The notes: a model not told the origin generated them from the letters alone. A stretch of 31,212 bases of DNA from an uncultured Collinsella sp. (GCA_938023705.1 CALJDJ010000108.1:1-31212), one strand, 5' to 3'. Positions 1-8,208 are shown, counted from the first letter of the stretch. Translations and numbers: made by a program.

Positions 1-2
1 AC

Positions 3-49
3 AAAAAACGTACCCGAACCCTTTCTCGTAAAGAATCGGGTTCGAGTAC
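3..49 (-). terminator. Intrinsic terminator of the alcohol dehydrogenase gene (minus strand)
   Basis: Arms at 10-21 and 38-49 pair over 12 bp with one mismatch. Read on the minus strand, the stem is followed by a run of six T (positions 8 to 3). It lies about 70 bases past the stop codon of the minus-strand dehydrogenase gene, so it most likely ends that transcript. Confidence 0.75.
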
Positions 50-71
50 GAACTGAATACTGGAGCAATAT

Positions 72-112
72 AAAACCACCACAAAGGTGCCTGTCCCCTT
101 TGTGGCGGTTTT
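72..112. repeat. REPIN-like palindromic repeat, copy 1
   Basis: A 41-base element with 16-base arms (72-87 and 97-112, one mismatch) around a 9-base loop, TGCCTGTCC. Its reverse complement matches the element at 7713-7753 at 39 of 41 positions, including the whole loop. The AAAACC/GGTTTT ends mean it could also act as a bidirectional terminator. The GGGGACAGGCACC core resembles palindromes associated with REP-associated tyrosine transposases. That link is inference, because no transposase lies in this window. Confidence 0.8.
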
Positions 113-121
113 GGCCTAGAG

Positions 122-1204
122 CTAAAGCGTGTGGCCGTAGGCGTTGGCGGCCTTGATGGCGGCGGCGAACTTTTCGTCGGTGAAAGGCTCGGGATTGCCT
201 TCCTTCCACTCGTTGGTGGCGTGTGCGAACTCGCACAGGGCAAGGATATCGGCCTCGGAAAGGCCGACCTGCTCAAGCGTCACGGGCAGCCCCATCTGCT
301 TGTTAAAGGCGGCGTAGCGCTCAAGGTTCTCGGTATCGCCCGTATAGGCAAACAGCACGAGCACGCCCAGGCTCACGACCTCGCCGTGCAGGTAGGAGCC
401 CTCGCGCGGGATGCTGCACGTGGCGTTGTAGAACGCATGCGCCACGCTCGAGTTGTAGTAGTAATCGTTTTGGTTGGTCAGGTTCGAGACATAGCCCGTG
501 TTGACCACGATGTCGAGCGCGATCTGCTTGACGGCCTCGCTCGACAGGTCCTGGCGCACGTCCTCTAGACCCTGCACGCCATAGGTAAACAGCGGCTCGG
601 AGCAGGTGTGGGCGAGTGCCAGGCCAAGTCCGGCGGTGTGCTCCAGGTTGCCGGCGCTCGTGGCGTACTCGACCTCGGGCTGCTTGGACAGGGCATCGCC
701 CACGCCCGCCCAGAAGTACTCCGCCGGAGCCTCGGCGATGATCTTGGGGTTGATGAAGATGTGCGCGGGGCGGTTTGGGTACGAATAGCCCTCGAGCGAG
801 CCGTCGTCGTTGTAGACAACGGCAATGGCGGTCGCGGCCGAGCAGTTGGAGCAGATCGTCGGTACCGTAAAGACGATCTTCTTGAGCTCGATGGCCGCTG
901 TCTTGACGGTGTCGAGCGCCTTGCCGCCGCCGCATGCGATAAGAACGTCGGCTTCTTGGCAGGCAGGGGAGTTCACAACCTTGGCGATATTGGCACGCGT
1001 GCTGTTGGTGCCGTAGACGCGCGTCTCCAGAATCTCGACGTCGGTGCCCTCCAGCGCCGCTTCGATACCGGGAAGCGCCGCTGCCAGTGCTCGTTTACCA
1101 CCGATAATCGCGACCTTGGTCGCTCCGTACTCGTCCAGTGCGCCGGGCAGCTCGTCAAAGCAGTCCTCGCCGACGGTGTAGTCGCTCATTCCAATCGTGC
1201 GCAT
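122..1204 (-). CDS. Iron-containing alcohol dehydrogenase family protein (glycerol dehydrogenase-like)
   Basis: A 360-residue protein of the group III (iron- or zinc-dependent) alcohol dehydrogenase / glycerol dehydrogenase superfamily, which oxidises or reduces small alcohols and carbonyls with NAD(P). The N-terminal dinucleotide-binding half shows the GGGKALD motif at residues 92-98. The C-terminal helical half carries the expected metal ligands: D170 (GDALSK), H256 (SSVAHAFYN) and H273 (LHGEVVSLG). Length equals that of GldA. The first ATG is supported by an AAGAAGG Shine-Dalgarno sequence six bases upstream. It is transcribed alone, divergently from ileS, and is followed by a palindromic repeat and a terminator. 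The substrate cannot be read from sequence. Glycerol dehydrogenase is the nearest textbook relative, but a different polyol or aldehyde is equally possible. Confidence 0.88.
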   Translation of the reverse strand: MRTIGMSDYTVGEDCFDELPGALDEYGATKVAIIGGKRALAAALPGIEAALEGTDVEILETRVYGTNSTRANIAKVVNSPACQEADVLIACGGGKALDTVKTAAIELKKIVFTVPTICSNCSAATAIAVVYNDDGSLEGYSYPNRPAHIFINPKIIAEAPAEYFWAGVGDALSKQPEVEYATSAGNLEHTAGLGLALAHTCSEPLFTYGVQGLEDVRQDLSSEAVKQIALDIVVNTGYVSNLTNQNDYYYNSSVAHAFYNATCSIPREGSYLHGEVVSLGVLVLFAYTGDTENLERYAAFNKQMGLPVTLEQVGLSEADILALCEFAHATNEWKEGNPEPFTDEKFAAAIKAANAYGHTL

Positions 1205-1318
1205 AGCAGCCTTCTTTCGTTAGATAAAGTGCTTTCAGGTATTTTGCTCCAAGTGAGTGCTTGCGATCGCGAGAAGTTTCTAAAGTATGAAACCGATGTT
1301 GAGGGTTTTTCGCCGGCG

Positions 1319-1346
1319 TTGACCGTGTTACCATACAGCGCATAAG
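1319..1346 (+). promoter_or_regulatory. Candidate promoter of the ileS T-box transcript
   Basis: TTGACC (1319-1324) and CATAAG (1341-1346) are separated by 16 bases. Transcription would begin a few bases before the T-box stem I at about 1351, which is where a T-box leader should start. Confidence 0.55.
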
Positions 1347-1350
1347 CGTT

Positions 1351-1646
1351 GATGGGGACGAGTAGTCGGCCGTCCGCATGCCACAGAGAGCGGGGAGCGC
1401 TGAGAACCCGTGCATGCGACCGATGAAAATCACCCCGGAGCTGCGGTCCCAACGGACGTGCCGCGCAGGTTCGTCTTAGTAGACATCGCCGAGATGGTCG
1501 TCGATACAGACCAGCCGAGTAACGGATGCGAGCGCGCGAATACGCGGGCGAGGGCATCTAAGCTGGGTGGTTAAGCGAAGAGCTTTTGCGGGCGTGCAGC
1601 CCGTTTGTGGCGCTTCGTCCCAGCTTGTAGGGACGGGCGCTTTTTT
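1351..1646 (+). promoter_or_regulatory. T-box leader (isoleucine) controlling ileS by transcription attenuation
   Basis: Nearly all T-box landmarks are visible. Stem I closes with GGGG (1354-1357) against CCCC (1433-1436). The AGTA box lies at 1361-1364, and the specifier loop holds an AUC isoleucine codon (1429-1431) followed by A. The antiterminator forms from AAGCTGGG (1560-1567) with CCCAGCTT (1619-1626), then a TGGT bulge (1568-1571), then AAGCG (1573-1577) with CGCTT (1611-1615). The TGGT bulge would pair with the ACCA end of uncharged tRNA-Ile. The competing terminator uses the same CGTCCC segment. The leader fills the stretch before ileS, which holds no gene of its own. Confidence 0.93.
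1609..1646 (+). terminator. T-box-controlled intrinsic terminator before ileS
   Basis: CGTCCC (1616-1621) pairs with GGGACG (1630-1635), extended by GCGC/GCGC across a small internal loop, and is followed by TTTTTT at 1641-1646. The 5' arm overlaps the 3' strand of the T-box antiterminator, so the two structures exclude each other. Confidence 0.9.
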
Positions 1647-1689
1647 GGTGCCCAGAGGGCGTGCGCGCCCATGACAAGAAAGGGGTACC

Positions 1690-4491
1690 GTGGCAAACGA
1701 GTACAAGCAGACGATGAATCTGCCTAAAACCGGATTTCCCATGCGTGCCGGTCTTTCCAAGTCCGAGCCCAAGCGACTCAAGGACTGGCAGGACAACAAG
1801 GTCTACGAGCAGGTTCTGAAGAAGAACGAGGGTCACAAGAAGTTCGTGCTGCACGACGGTCCTCCGTACGCCAACGGCCCGATCCACATCGGCCATGCCA
1901 TGAACAAGATCTCCAAGGACATGATCAACCGTTACTGGATGATGCAGGGCTATGAGGTTCCCTATGTCCCCGGTTGGGACTGCCACGGTCAGCCGATTGA
2001 GCACAAGGTCGAGGAGAAGCTCGGCACCGAGAAGTTCAACCAGACCTCCACGGCCAAGATCCGTGAGCTTTGCAACAAGTTCGCTGTCGAGAACATCGAG
2101 CTCCAGAAGGCCGGCTTCCGCCGTCTGGGCGTGCTCGGCGACTGGGACAACCCCTATCTGACGCTCTATCACCAGCATGATGCCGCCGACATCGAGGTCT
2201 TTAAGGCCATGTTCGATAAGGGCATGATCTATCGCGGCCACAAGCCGGTTCACTGGTGCAAGCATTGCCACACCGCACTCGCCGAGGCAGAGATCGAGTA
2301 CTCCGACGAGACGAGCCCGTCCATTTTCGTGCGCTTTGAGATGACCACCAAGCCCGCCGGCCTCGAGGACTTCGACGGCCCGGTCGACTTCATCATCTGG
2401 ACGACCACGCCGTGGACCATCCCCTCCGACCAGGCCGTTTCCCTTAAGCCCGGCGCCGCCTATGTCGCCGTTGAGCACGATGGCCGTGCCGAGGTCATGC
2501 TCGAGGACCTGGCTCCCAAGTGCTGCGAGGAGTTTGGCTGGGAGTACACCCCGGTCATGGTCGACGGCAAGCCCTATGTGGTTCCCGCCGAGACCTTCCA
2601 CCACATCCACTACAAGCAGCCGATCTTTGACGGTGTCGAGGGCGTGGCGCTGCTGGCCGATTACGTCGGTGTCGATGACGGTACCGGTATCGTCCACAAC
2701 TCGCCCGGTCACGGCGTCGACGACTACTTTGCCTGCCTCAAGGAGGGTATCACCGACATCTGCATGCCGGTCGATGACGACGGCAAGTTCTACACCGGCG
2801 AGGAGTTTGGCACCGGCGGCCCCTTCAGCGGTATGGACACCGATGAGGCCAACCCGCACATCATCGAGTTCCTGCGCGAGCGTGGCACCCTGGTCCTCGA
2901 GAAGAAGATCACGCACAGCTATCCGCACTGCTGGCGCTGCAAGCACCCGGTGCTCTTCCGTGCTACCGACCAGTGGTTCGTCTCGATGGACAAGACCGGC
3001 TTGCGCGAGCAGGCTGGCAAAGAGGTCCGCGAGAACGTCAAGTGGTATCCGGCCCACGCCGCCAACCGCATTGGCGCCATGGTCGAGCAGCGTCCCGACT
3101 GGTGCATCAGCCGTCAGCGCAACTGGGGTGTGCCTATCCCCAGCTACACCTGCGCCGACTGTGGCGAGAAGGTCATGAACGACGCCACGCTCGACGCCGT
3201 CATCAAGCTCTTCCACGAGAAGGGCTCCGACGCCTGGTTCACCGACGCTCCTGAGAGCTATCTGGGCGAGGCCTGCGTCTGCCCCAAGTGCGGTGGCCAT
3301 CACCTCAAGGCTGATAAGGACATCCTTGACGTGTGGTGGGACTCCGGCGTGTCTTGGAAGGCCGTCTGCGAGTACCGTCCCGAGCTGGAGTACCCGGCGG
3401 ACGTCTACCTCGAGGGCTCTGACCAGCACCGCGGTTGGTTCCAGAGCTCACTGCTCACCTCGGTGGGCGCCAACGGCCACGCTCCGTACAAGGCGGTCGT
3501 CTCGCAGGGCTTTACCCTCGACGGCCAGGGCCGCAAGATGTCCAAGTCGCTCGGCAACGTCATCGACCCCAATAAGGTCTGCGACGAGATGGGTGCCGAC
3601 ATCATCCGTCTGTGGGTCGCCTCCGTCGATACCAGCTCCGACGTCTCCATCGACCACGAGATTCTCGCTCGTACGTCCGATGCCTACCGTCGTTTCCGCA
3701 ACACGCTGCGCTTCCTGCTCTCCGAGCTCGAGGGTCAGTTTGAGCCCGAGACCGACGGCGTCGCCTTTGCCGACCTGCTGCCGCTCGACAAGCTCATGGT
3801 CGCCCGCCTGACCCAGGTCCAGGCCGAGGTCGACGATGCCTACGCCAGCTACGAGTTCCCGCGCGCCTACCGTGCGCTTTACGACTTTGTGGTTACCGAG
3901 CTCTCCAACGTGTATCTCGACGCCCTGAAGGACCGTCTGTACTGCGAGAAGCCCGGTTCGCTCGAGCGTCGCAGCGCCCAGACCGTGCTGGCCGAGCTCT
4001 TCTCGATGCTCATGCGCGACCTGCAGCCGATCTTGTCCTATACGGTCGACGAGGCCATGGCCTATGCGCCCGCCGGCTGCGTCGATCACCAGAAGTACGC
4101 CGCGCTGCTCGATTGGTACAAGTCGCCCATCACGGTCGACGAGGCCAACGATTTTGAGGGCGTGCTCGAGGCTTCACTCGAGCTCCGTAGCGTCGTGACC
4201 AAGGCCCTTGAGGATGCCCGCTCCGCTGGCACCTTCACCAAGAGCCAGCAGGTCCGCGTCAAGGCGGTCGTTCCCGCCGAAATGTATGCGCTGCTGACCG
4301 GCGACAAGGCCGTCGACCTGGCCGAGTTTTACATCGTCTCCGATGTTGAGCTTACCCAGGGCGAGGAGCTTTCTGTTGCCATCGATGCTGCCGAGGGCGA
4401 GTGCTGCGACCGTTGCTGGAACTACCGCACCACCGTCGGCGAGTACAACGGCCATGCTCACATCTGTAAGCGTTGTGCGAATGCCCTTTAA
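1690..4491 (+). CDS. ileS: Isoleucine--tRNA ligase (IleRS)
   Basis: A class Ia aminoacyl-tRNA synthetase that charges tRNA-Ile and hydrolyses misacylated valine. The 933-residue length is typical of the bacterial short-type enzyme. The HIGH signature is at residues 66-69 (after PYANGPI) and KMSKS at 616-620. The editing (CP1) domain lies between them. The C-terminal zinc knuckle is present, with CCDRC at about 905-909 and CKRC near the end. Translation starts at GTG, preceded by an AAAGGGG Shine-Dalgarno sequence. The gene is monocistronic: it follows the isoleucine T-box and ends at a strong terminator. Expression should rise when tRNA-Ile is uncharged. Confidence 0.98.
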   Translation: MANEYKQTMNLPKTGFPMRAGLSKSEPKRLKDWQDNKVYEQVLKKNEGHKKFVLHDGPPYANGPIHIGHAMNKISKDMINRYWMMQGYEVPYVPGWDCHGQPIEHKVEEKLGTEKFNQTSTAKIRELCNKFAVENIELQKAGFRRLGVLGDWDNPYLTLYHQHDAADIEVFKAMFDKGMIYRGHKPVHWCKHCHTALAEAEIEYSDETSPSIFVRFEMTTKPAGLEDFDGPVDFIIWTTTPWTIPSDQAVSLKPGAAYVAVEHDGRAEVMLEDLAPKCCEEFGWEYTPVMVDGKPYVVPAETFHHIHYKQPIFDGVEGVALLADYVGVDDGTGIVHNSPGHGVDDYFACLKEGITDICMPVDDDGKFYTGEEFGTGGPFSGMDTDEANPHIIEFLRERGTLVLEKKITHSYPHCWRCKHPVLFRATDQWFVSMDKTGLREQAGKEVRENVKWYPAHAANRIGAMVEQRPDWCISRQRNWGVPIPSYTCADCGEKVMNDATLDAVIKLFHEKGSDAWFTDAPESYLGEACVCPKCGGHHLKADKDILDVWWDSGVSWKAVCEYRPELEYPADVYLEGSDQHRGWFQSSLLTSVGANGHAPYKAVVSQGFTLDGQGRKMSKSLGNVIDPNKVCDEMGADIIRLWVASVDTSSDVSIDHEILARTSDAYRRFRNTLRFLLSELEGQFEPETDGVAFADLLPLDKLMVARLTQVQAEVDDAYASYEFPRAYRALYDFVVTELSNVYLDALKDRLYCEKPGSLERRSAQTVLAELFSMLMRDLQPILSYTVDEAMAYAPAGCVDHQKYAALLDWYKSPITVDEANDFEGVLEASLELRSVVTKALEDARSAGTFTKSQQVRVKAVVPAEMYALLTGDKAVDLAEFYIVSDVELTQGEELSVAIDAAEGECCDRCWNYRTTVGEYNGHAHICKRCANAL

Positions 4492-4560
4492 GGCACGGTA
4501 ACTCGGCATTTTAGTTATAGGGAGAATTTGGGCGCCTTCGGCCCATTTGCTCCGCTGAAT

Positions 4561-4600
4561 AAAAGCGGCATTCTGTTTTTCGGAATGCCGCTTTTGTTTT
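4561..4600 (+). terminator. Intrinsic terminator of ileS
   Basis: AAAAGCGGCATTC (4561-4573) and GAATGCCGCTTTT (4583-4595) form a perfect 13-bp stem with a 9-base loop. A T-rich tail follows on the plus strand. The terminal A/T blocks would also let it work in reverse. Confidence 0.92.
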
Positions 4601-4655
4601 ATGCTGATTATTTCGCTAGCGTTGGTGAATATGCTGCGCGTTTGGCGTTTGTCAC

Positions 4656-4684
4656 TATAAGATGATTACTTACGTTAAACGTAA
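4656..4684 (+). promoter_or_regulatory. Candidate lspA promoter -10 box with an overlapping 15-base palindrome
   Basis: TATAAG at 4656-4661 fits a -10 hexamer, but no good -35 is visible. About nine bases downstream, where transcription would start, lies the perfect palindrome TTACGTTAAACGTAA (4670-4684). Its position suits an operator. No regulator in the window can be assigned to it. Confidence 0.4.
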
Positions 4685-4713
4685 TTCGATGTTCTTGAGG
4701 CTAGGGGATTGAT

Positions 4714-5313
4714 TTGGGTCGTGCTGGGGATATGACGCCGCCTTTGCGTTGGCGGTTGGGTGTTGCTGGTGGGGTGGCGCTGGTTGTGCTGCTTGTTGAC
4801 CAGCTGACCAAGCTTGCGGTTCGTGCCGTGGGCGACGCTTTGCATGTGACCGTCATCCCCGGTGTCATCGACTTTATGTTTGTCCGTAATATCGGTGCTG
4901 CCTTTAGCATGGGCGAGGGGCATGGTGTCGCGTTTGCCGTGCTGGCGTTGGCGGTCATTATCGCTATTGCCGTGTACCTCGTTCGTGCACCCCAGCTCGC
5001 CCATCTTGAGGTTGTGGGCATGGCGATGGTTGCGGGCGGTGCTATCGGCAACGCTATCGATCGTTTGGCCTTTGGCTTCGTGACCGATTTTATTGCCACC
5101 ACCTTCATCGACTTCCCCGTCTTCAATGTGGCCGATATCGGCATTACCGTGGGCGTCGTGCTCGCCCTCTTCGGCTACATGTTCTTGAGCCCCGCGGCCC
5201 GTGAGGTCGATGCGACCGCCGAGCTTAACGCCCGTGACGAGGCCCGCGCCAAGCGCAAAGCCAAGCAGCGTGGGGAGCGTGCCCGCAAGATTCGCGAAAG
5301 GAATGAGCGCTAA
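4714..5313 (+). CDS. lspA: Signal peptidase II (prolipoprotein signal peptidase)
   Basis: An integral membrane aspartic protease that removes the signal peptide from diacylglyceryl-modified prolipoproteins. Four membrane segments are recognisable. Both catalytic aspartates sit in the family motifs GNAIDR and FNVADIGI. The protein is 199 residues, about 30-40 longer than usual, because of a very basic, Arg/Lys/Glu-rich C-terminal tail (last ~40 residues) predicted to be cytoplasmic. The TTG start at 4714 is chosen because AGGGG lies seven bases upstream; the in-frame ATG at 4732 has a GGGG only two bases before it. The stop codon overlaps the rluD start (TAATG), so the two genes are translationally coupled, a common pairing in many bacteria. 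Confidence 0.95.
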   Translation: MGRAGDMTPPLRWRLGVAGGVALVVLLVDQLTKLAVRAVGDALHVTVIPGVIDFMFVRNIGAAFSMGEGHGVAFAVLALAVIIAIAVYLVRAPQLAHLEVVGMAMVAGGAIGNAIDRLAFGFVTDFIATTFIDFPVFNVADIGITVGVVLALFGYMFLSPAAREVDATAELNARDEARAKRKAKQRGERARKIRERNER

Positions 5314-6326
5314 TGGCTGACATTCATATCCTTGTTGCCGACGATGCCGCTGGTCAGCGCCTTGACGCCTATCTGGGCGCCAATGACGGCTGTCCTACGC
5401 GCTCTGCCTGCGCGCATCTGATTGAGGGCGGTGCCGTATGTGTCAATGGCGAGACCTGCCTGTCCAAAAAGTACGCCGTGCGGGCCGGTGACCGTATTTC
5501 GGTCGATTTGCCCGAGCCGCACGACCCGACCGATGTGATTCCCGAAGCCATCCCGCTCGACATTCGCTATGAGGACGAATATCTCATTGTGCTCTCCAAG
5601 CAGCGCGGCCTGGTGTGCCATCCTGCGCATGGTCATGAGAGCGGTACGCTCGCGAATGCCCTGGTCTATCACTGCGGTATCGACCATCTGGGCACTGTGC
5701 AGGGCGAGGATCGCCCCGGTATCGTGCATCGTTTGGATCGCGATACCTCGGGTCTCATGCTTGCTGCCAAGGACGACGACACCCAGCGCGCGCTCCAAAA
5801 TCTTATCCGTACGCGCACGCTCGACCGCCGCTACATTACGCTCGTTCACGGTCATATCGCTATGGACGAGGGCACCATTAACACCGGCATTGCCCGTTCT
5901 ACGCGTGACCGTGTCAAGATGGCAGTTTCGGACGATCCTTTCGCGCGCCAGGCCATTACGACCTTTAAGGTCCTCGAGCGCTTTGATTCCACGCGTTTTG
6001 ACGACGGTTATACGCTCGTCGAGTGCCACCTGTTTACGGGCCGCACGCATCAGATTCGCGTGCACATGCGCCATATCAACCACGCCTGCGTGGGCGATCC
6101 GCTCTACGGTAAGTGCGATGCGCGTGCCGATCAGGGTCTGACCAGGCAATTCCTCCATTCCTGGCGCGTGGCGTTCGATCATCCCGTGACGGGAGAGCGC
6201 ATTGAGTGCCGCGACGAGCTGCCGTGGGATCTCGCCGCCGTCCTCGACGACTTAGCCCCGCGTTCGCTTGGTCGCACTGCTGCCGGCGACGAAATCGTAC
6301 CGCAGCTCGGTCTGCTCGAAGCCTAG
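5313..6326 (+). CDS. rluD: RluA-family 23S rRNA pseudouridine synthase (RluD-type)
   Basis: Converts specific uridines in 23S rRNA to pseudouridine. The N-terminal ~80 residues form an S4-like RNA-binding domain. The catalytic domain carries the RluA-family signature HRLDRDTSG with the nucleophilic aspartate, and the later GRTHQIRVHM motif. The 337-residue length is close to E. coli RluD (326). The start overlaps the lspA stop by one base. Assignment to the RluA family is firm. RluD rather than another RluA paralogue is inferred from the S4 domain and the lspA neighbour. Confidence 0.93.
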   Translation: MADIHILVADDAAGQRLDAYLGANDGCPTRSACAHLIEGGAVCVNGETCLSKKYAVRAGDRISVDLPEPHDPTDVIPEAIPLDIRYEDEYLIVLSKQRGLVCHPAHGHESGTLANALVYHCGIDHLGTVQGEDRPGIVHRLDRDTSGLMLAAKDDDTQRALQNLIRTRTLDRRYITLVHGHIAMDEGTINTGIARSTRDRVKMAVSDDPFARQAITTFKVLERFDSTRFDDGYTLVECHLFTGRTHQIRVHMRHINHACVGDPLYGKCDARADQGLTRQFLHSWRVAFDHPVTGERIECRDELPWDLAAVLDDLAPRSLGRTAAGDEIVPQLGLLEA

Positions 6327-6344
6327 CCAGTATTAGGTGGTTTC

Positions 6345-6371
6345 TTGAACTCGGTAAGCCTGCGGTAAGAT
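6345..6371 (+). promoter_or_regulatory. Candidate promoter of the glycosyltransferase gene
   Basis: TTGAAC (6345-6350) and TAAGAT (6366-6371) have a short 15-base spacer, with further AT-rich sequence just downstream. It sits 38 bases before the start codon. Moderate support only. Confidence 0.35.
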
Positions 6372-6408
6372 ATACGGTTGTTTACGTAACACGTTCCTGG
6401 GAGCCTGC

Positions 6409-7704
6409 ATGCTCGCCTTTTTACAAACCAACACACCCATCGTGATCTTCAACCAGATTGTCGTCACGCTGCTCACGGTCTGCTTCTTGTACCAGGTGGT
6501 CTTCTTTGTCATCGGTGCTCTCCGCGGCGAGGTCGCGCCTCCCAAGGCCAAAAAACTCCACCGGTATGCCTTCTTTATCGCGGCGCATAACGAGGAGGCC
6601 GTGATCGCCAACCTCGTTCGCTCCATCAAGGACCAGGATTATCCGTCCGAGCTCATCGAGGTCTTTGTCGTCGCCGATGCCTGCACCGATAACACCGCGC
6701 AGCTCGCGCGCGAGGCGGGCGCTGTCGTGTACGAGCGAAACGACCTGGCCCGTAAAGGCAAGAGCTGGGTCATGGACTTTGGTTTCGACCGTATCCTTAA
6801 CGAGTATCCCGACACCTTTGAAGGTTACTTTATCTTCGATGCCGATAATGTTATCGCCCGCGATTACGTGTCCAAGATGAATGATGCCTTTGACCAGGGC
6901 TTCCATGTGGTCACGAGCTATCGTAACTCCAAGAACTTCGGAAGCTCGTGGATCTCGGCAGCGAATGCCACTTGGTATCTGCGCGAGGCGCGTTTTCTCA
7001 ACAACGCGCGCAACATCTGCAAGACGTCCTGCGCCGTATCGGGTTCGGGCTACCTTATCTCGGCTAGCGTTATTGAGGGCATGCACGGCTGGCAGTTCCA
7101 TACGCTGACCGAGGACATCCAGTTCACTACGTTCTGTGCCATTCACGGCATTCGCATCGGTTATGCGCCGGCGGAGTTTTTTGACGAGCAGCCCGTGACG
7201 TTTAAGGCGTCCTGGAAGCAGCGTATGCGCTGGACCAAGGGCTTCTACCAGGTGTTCTTTACCTACGGTAAGCATCTGGTCAAGTCGACCTTCCGTTATC
7301 ACCGCTTTGCCGCCTACGACATGTTTATGACGATTGCTCCGGGTATGCTGCTGTCCCTGATCTCCATGCTCGCCAACGCGACCTTCCTCATCGTGGGCGG
7401 GCTTTCGCACGGCTTCTTGGCCACCGAGGTTGAGATGCAGGCTTGTGCCGCCTCGCTCATTATGACCTTCGCGATGATGTATCAGACCTTCTTTATCCTG
7501 GCGCTGCTCACGACTATCTTCGAGTACAAGCACATCCATTGCGCGCAAAAGTGGCGCCTGGTGACCAACCTGTTTACCTTCCCGATCTTTATGTTCAGCT
7601 ATATCCCCATTACGGTGGCTGCGTTGTTCCTGAAGGTCGACTGGGTCCCGACGCAGCATGCCGTCAACGTTACCCTCGACGAGGTCATGCAGGGCGCTAA
7701 ATAA
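6409..7704 (+). CDS. Membrane-bound family 2 glycosyltransferase (processive-type)
   Basis: A 431-residue GT2 enzyme of the cellulose/hyaluronan/poly-GlcNAc synthase type. One N-terminal membrane helix (about residues 12-38) precedes the cytoplasmic GT-A domain, and three or so helices follow it. Catalytic signatures are in order: D90 in VADACTDN, FDADN at 143-147, LTED at 233-236 and QRMRW at 271-275. The Q-x-x-R-W motif is the mark of processive synthases. A GGGAG Shine-Dalgarno sequence precedes the ATG. No accessory export, deacetylase or c-di-GMP-binding gene is adjacent, so the polysaccharide cannot be named. The gene stands alone between rluD and a palindromic repeat. Confidence 0.88.
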   Translation: MLAFLQTNTPIVIFNQIVVTLLTVCFLYQVVFFVIGALRGEVAPPKAKKLHRYAFFIAAHNEEAVIANLVRSIKDQDYPSELIEVFVVADACTDNTAQLAREAGAVVYERNDLARKGKSWVMDFGFDRILNEYPDTFEGYFIFDADNVIARDYVSKMNDAFDQGFHVVTSYRNSKNFGSSWISAANATWYLREARFLNNARNICKTSCAVSGSGYLISASVIEGMHGWQFHTLTEDIQFTTFCAIHGIRIGYAPAEFFDEQPVTFKASWKQRMRWTKGFYQVFFTYGKHLVKSTFRYHRFAAYDMFMTIAPGMLLSLISMLANATFLIVGGLSHGFLATEVEMQACAASLIMTFAMMYQTFFILALLTTIFEYKHIHCAQKWRLVTNLFTFPIFMFSYIPITVAALFLKVDWVPTQHAVNVTLDEVMQGAK

Positions 7705-7712
7705 CCACCACC

Positions 7713-7753
7713 AAAACCACCACAAAGGGGACAGGCACCTCTGTGGTGGTTTT
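7713..7753. repeat. REPIN-like palindromic repeat, copy 2
   Basis: 16-base arms (7713-7728 and 7738-7753, one mismatch) flank the loop GGACAGGCA. It is the reverse complement of the element at 72-112, differing at two of 41 positions. It lies eight bases after the glycosyltransferase stop, with TTTTT at its right edge, so it can also serve as that gene's terminator. Confidence 0.8.
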
Positions 7754-7785
7754 TGCTTTTTAGAGACTGCCCCGGGAGGTGTTCA

Positions 7786-8208
7786 ATGGTCTATATTCCC
7801 TTTTGGATCTGCGCCTTTGCCGGTGCGGTGATTGATGTCCGTGAACGACGGTTTCCCAACGCGCTTGCCGCCGCATGCGCCGTGGCGGCGTTTGCAGGCG
7901 TTTGGCTGGACAGGGGCTTGAACACGGCGCTTGACCACGCCGGTCCTGCCGTTATCGTGTACCTTTCCCTTGTGCTGACCGAGTCGCTTTGGCGGCGTTT
8001 CCGCCAGGCCCCCGGCATCGGCATGGGGGATGCCAAGGCGCTTTTCGCGCTTTGCACGCTCGACCCTCTGGGCGGCATCGTGGCATTTGCCGTCGCGCTC
8101 CTGGTCCTGGCCCTCTCCTGCCTCTTCACAAAATCGCGCTCCCTGCCATTGCTCCCGTTTTTGGTGCCGATATTTGCCATAATCGAGGTCGTGGGCTGGA
8201 CATTGTAA
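7786..8208 (+). CDS. A24-family prepilin peptidase-like protein (catalytic domain only)
   Basis: A 140-residue membrane aspartic protease of the type IV prepilin peptidase / preflagellin peptidase family. It cleaves leader peptides of pilin-like proteins at the cytoplasmic membrane face. Both catalytic aspartates are visible: D17 in the segment ending RRFPN, and D82 in the GMGDAK (GxGDxK) motif. Several hydrophobic helices fill the rest. The N-terminal methyltransferase region of full-length PilD is absent, as in many actinobacterial and archaeal family members. The ATG at 7786 is preferred over an in-frame start 33 bases upstream because GGGAGGT precedes it. No pilus gene lies nearby, so its substrates must be encoded elsewhere. 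Confidence 0.82.
   Translation: MVYIPFWICAFAGAVIDVRERRFPNALAAACAVAAFAGVWLDRGLNTALDHAGPAVIVYLSLVLTESLWRRFRQAPGIGMGDAKALFALCTLDPLGGIVAFAVALLVLALSCLFTKSRSLPLLPFLVPIFAIIEVVGWTL

Noticed and set aside
10..49. GGGTTCGA resembling a tRNA T-arm
   Set aside because: No acceptor stem, D-arm or anticodon arm can be folded around it; the pairing is that of an intrinsic terminator on the minus strand.
1558..3429. A 623-codon minus-strand open frame across ileS
   Set aside because: It lies antisense to ileS, whose motifs and codon use are clear; the frame stays open because of high GC. Its protein has no recognisable domain.
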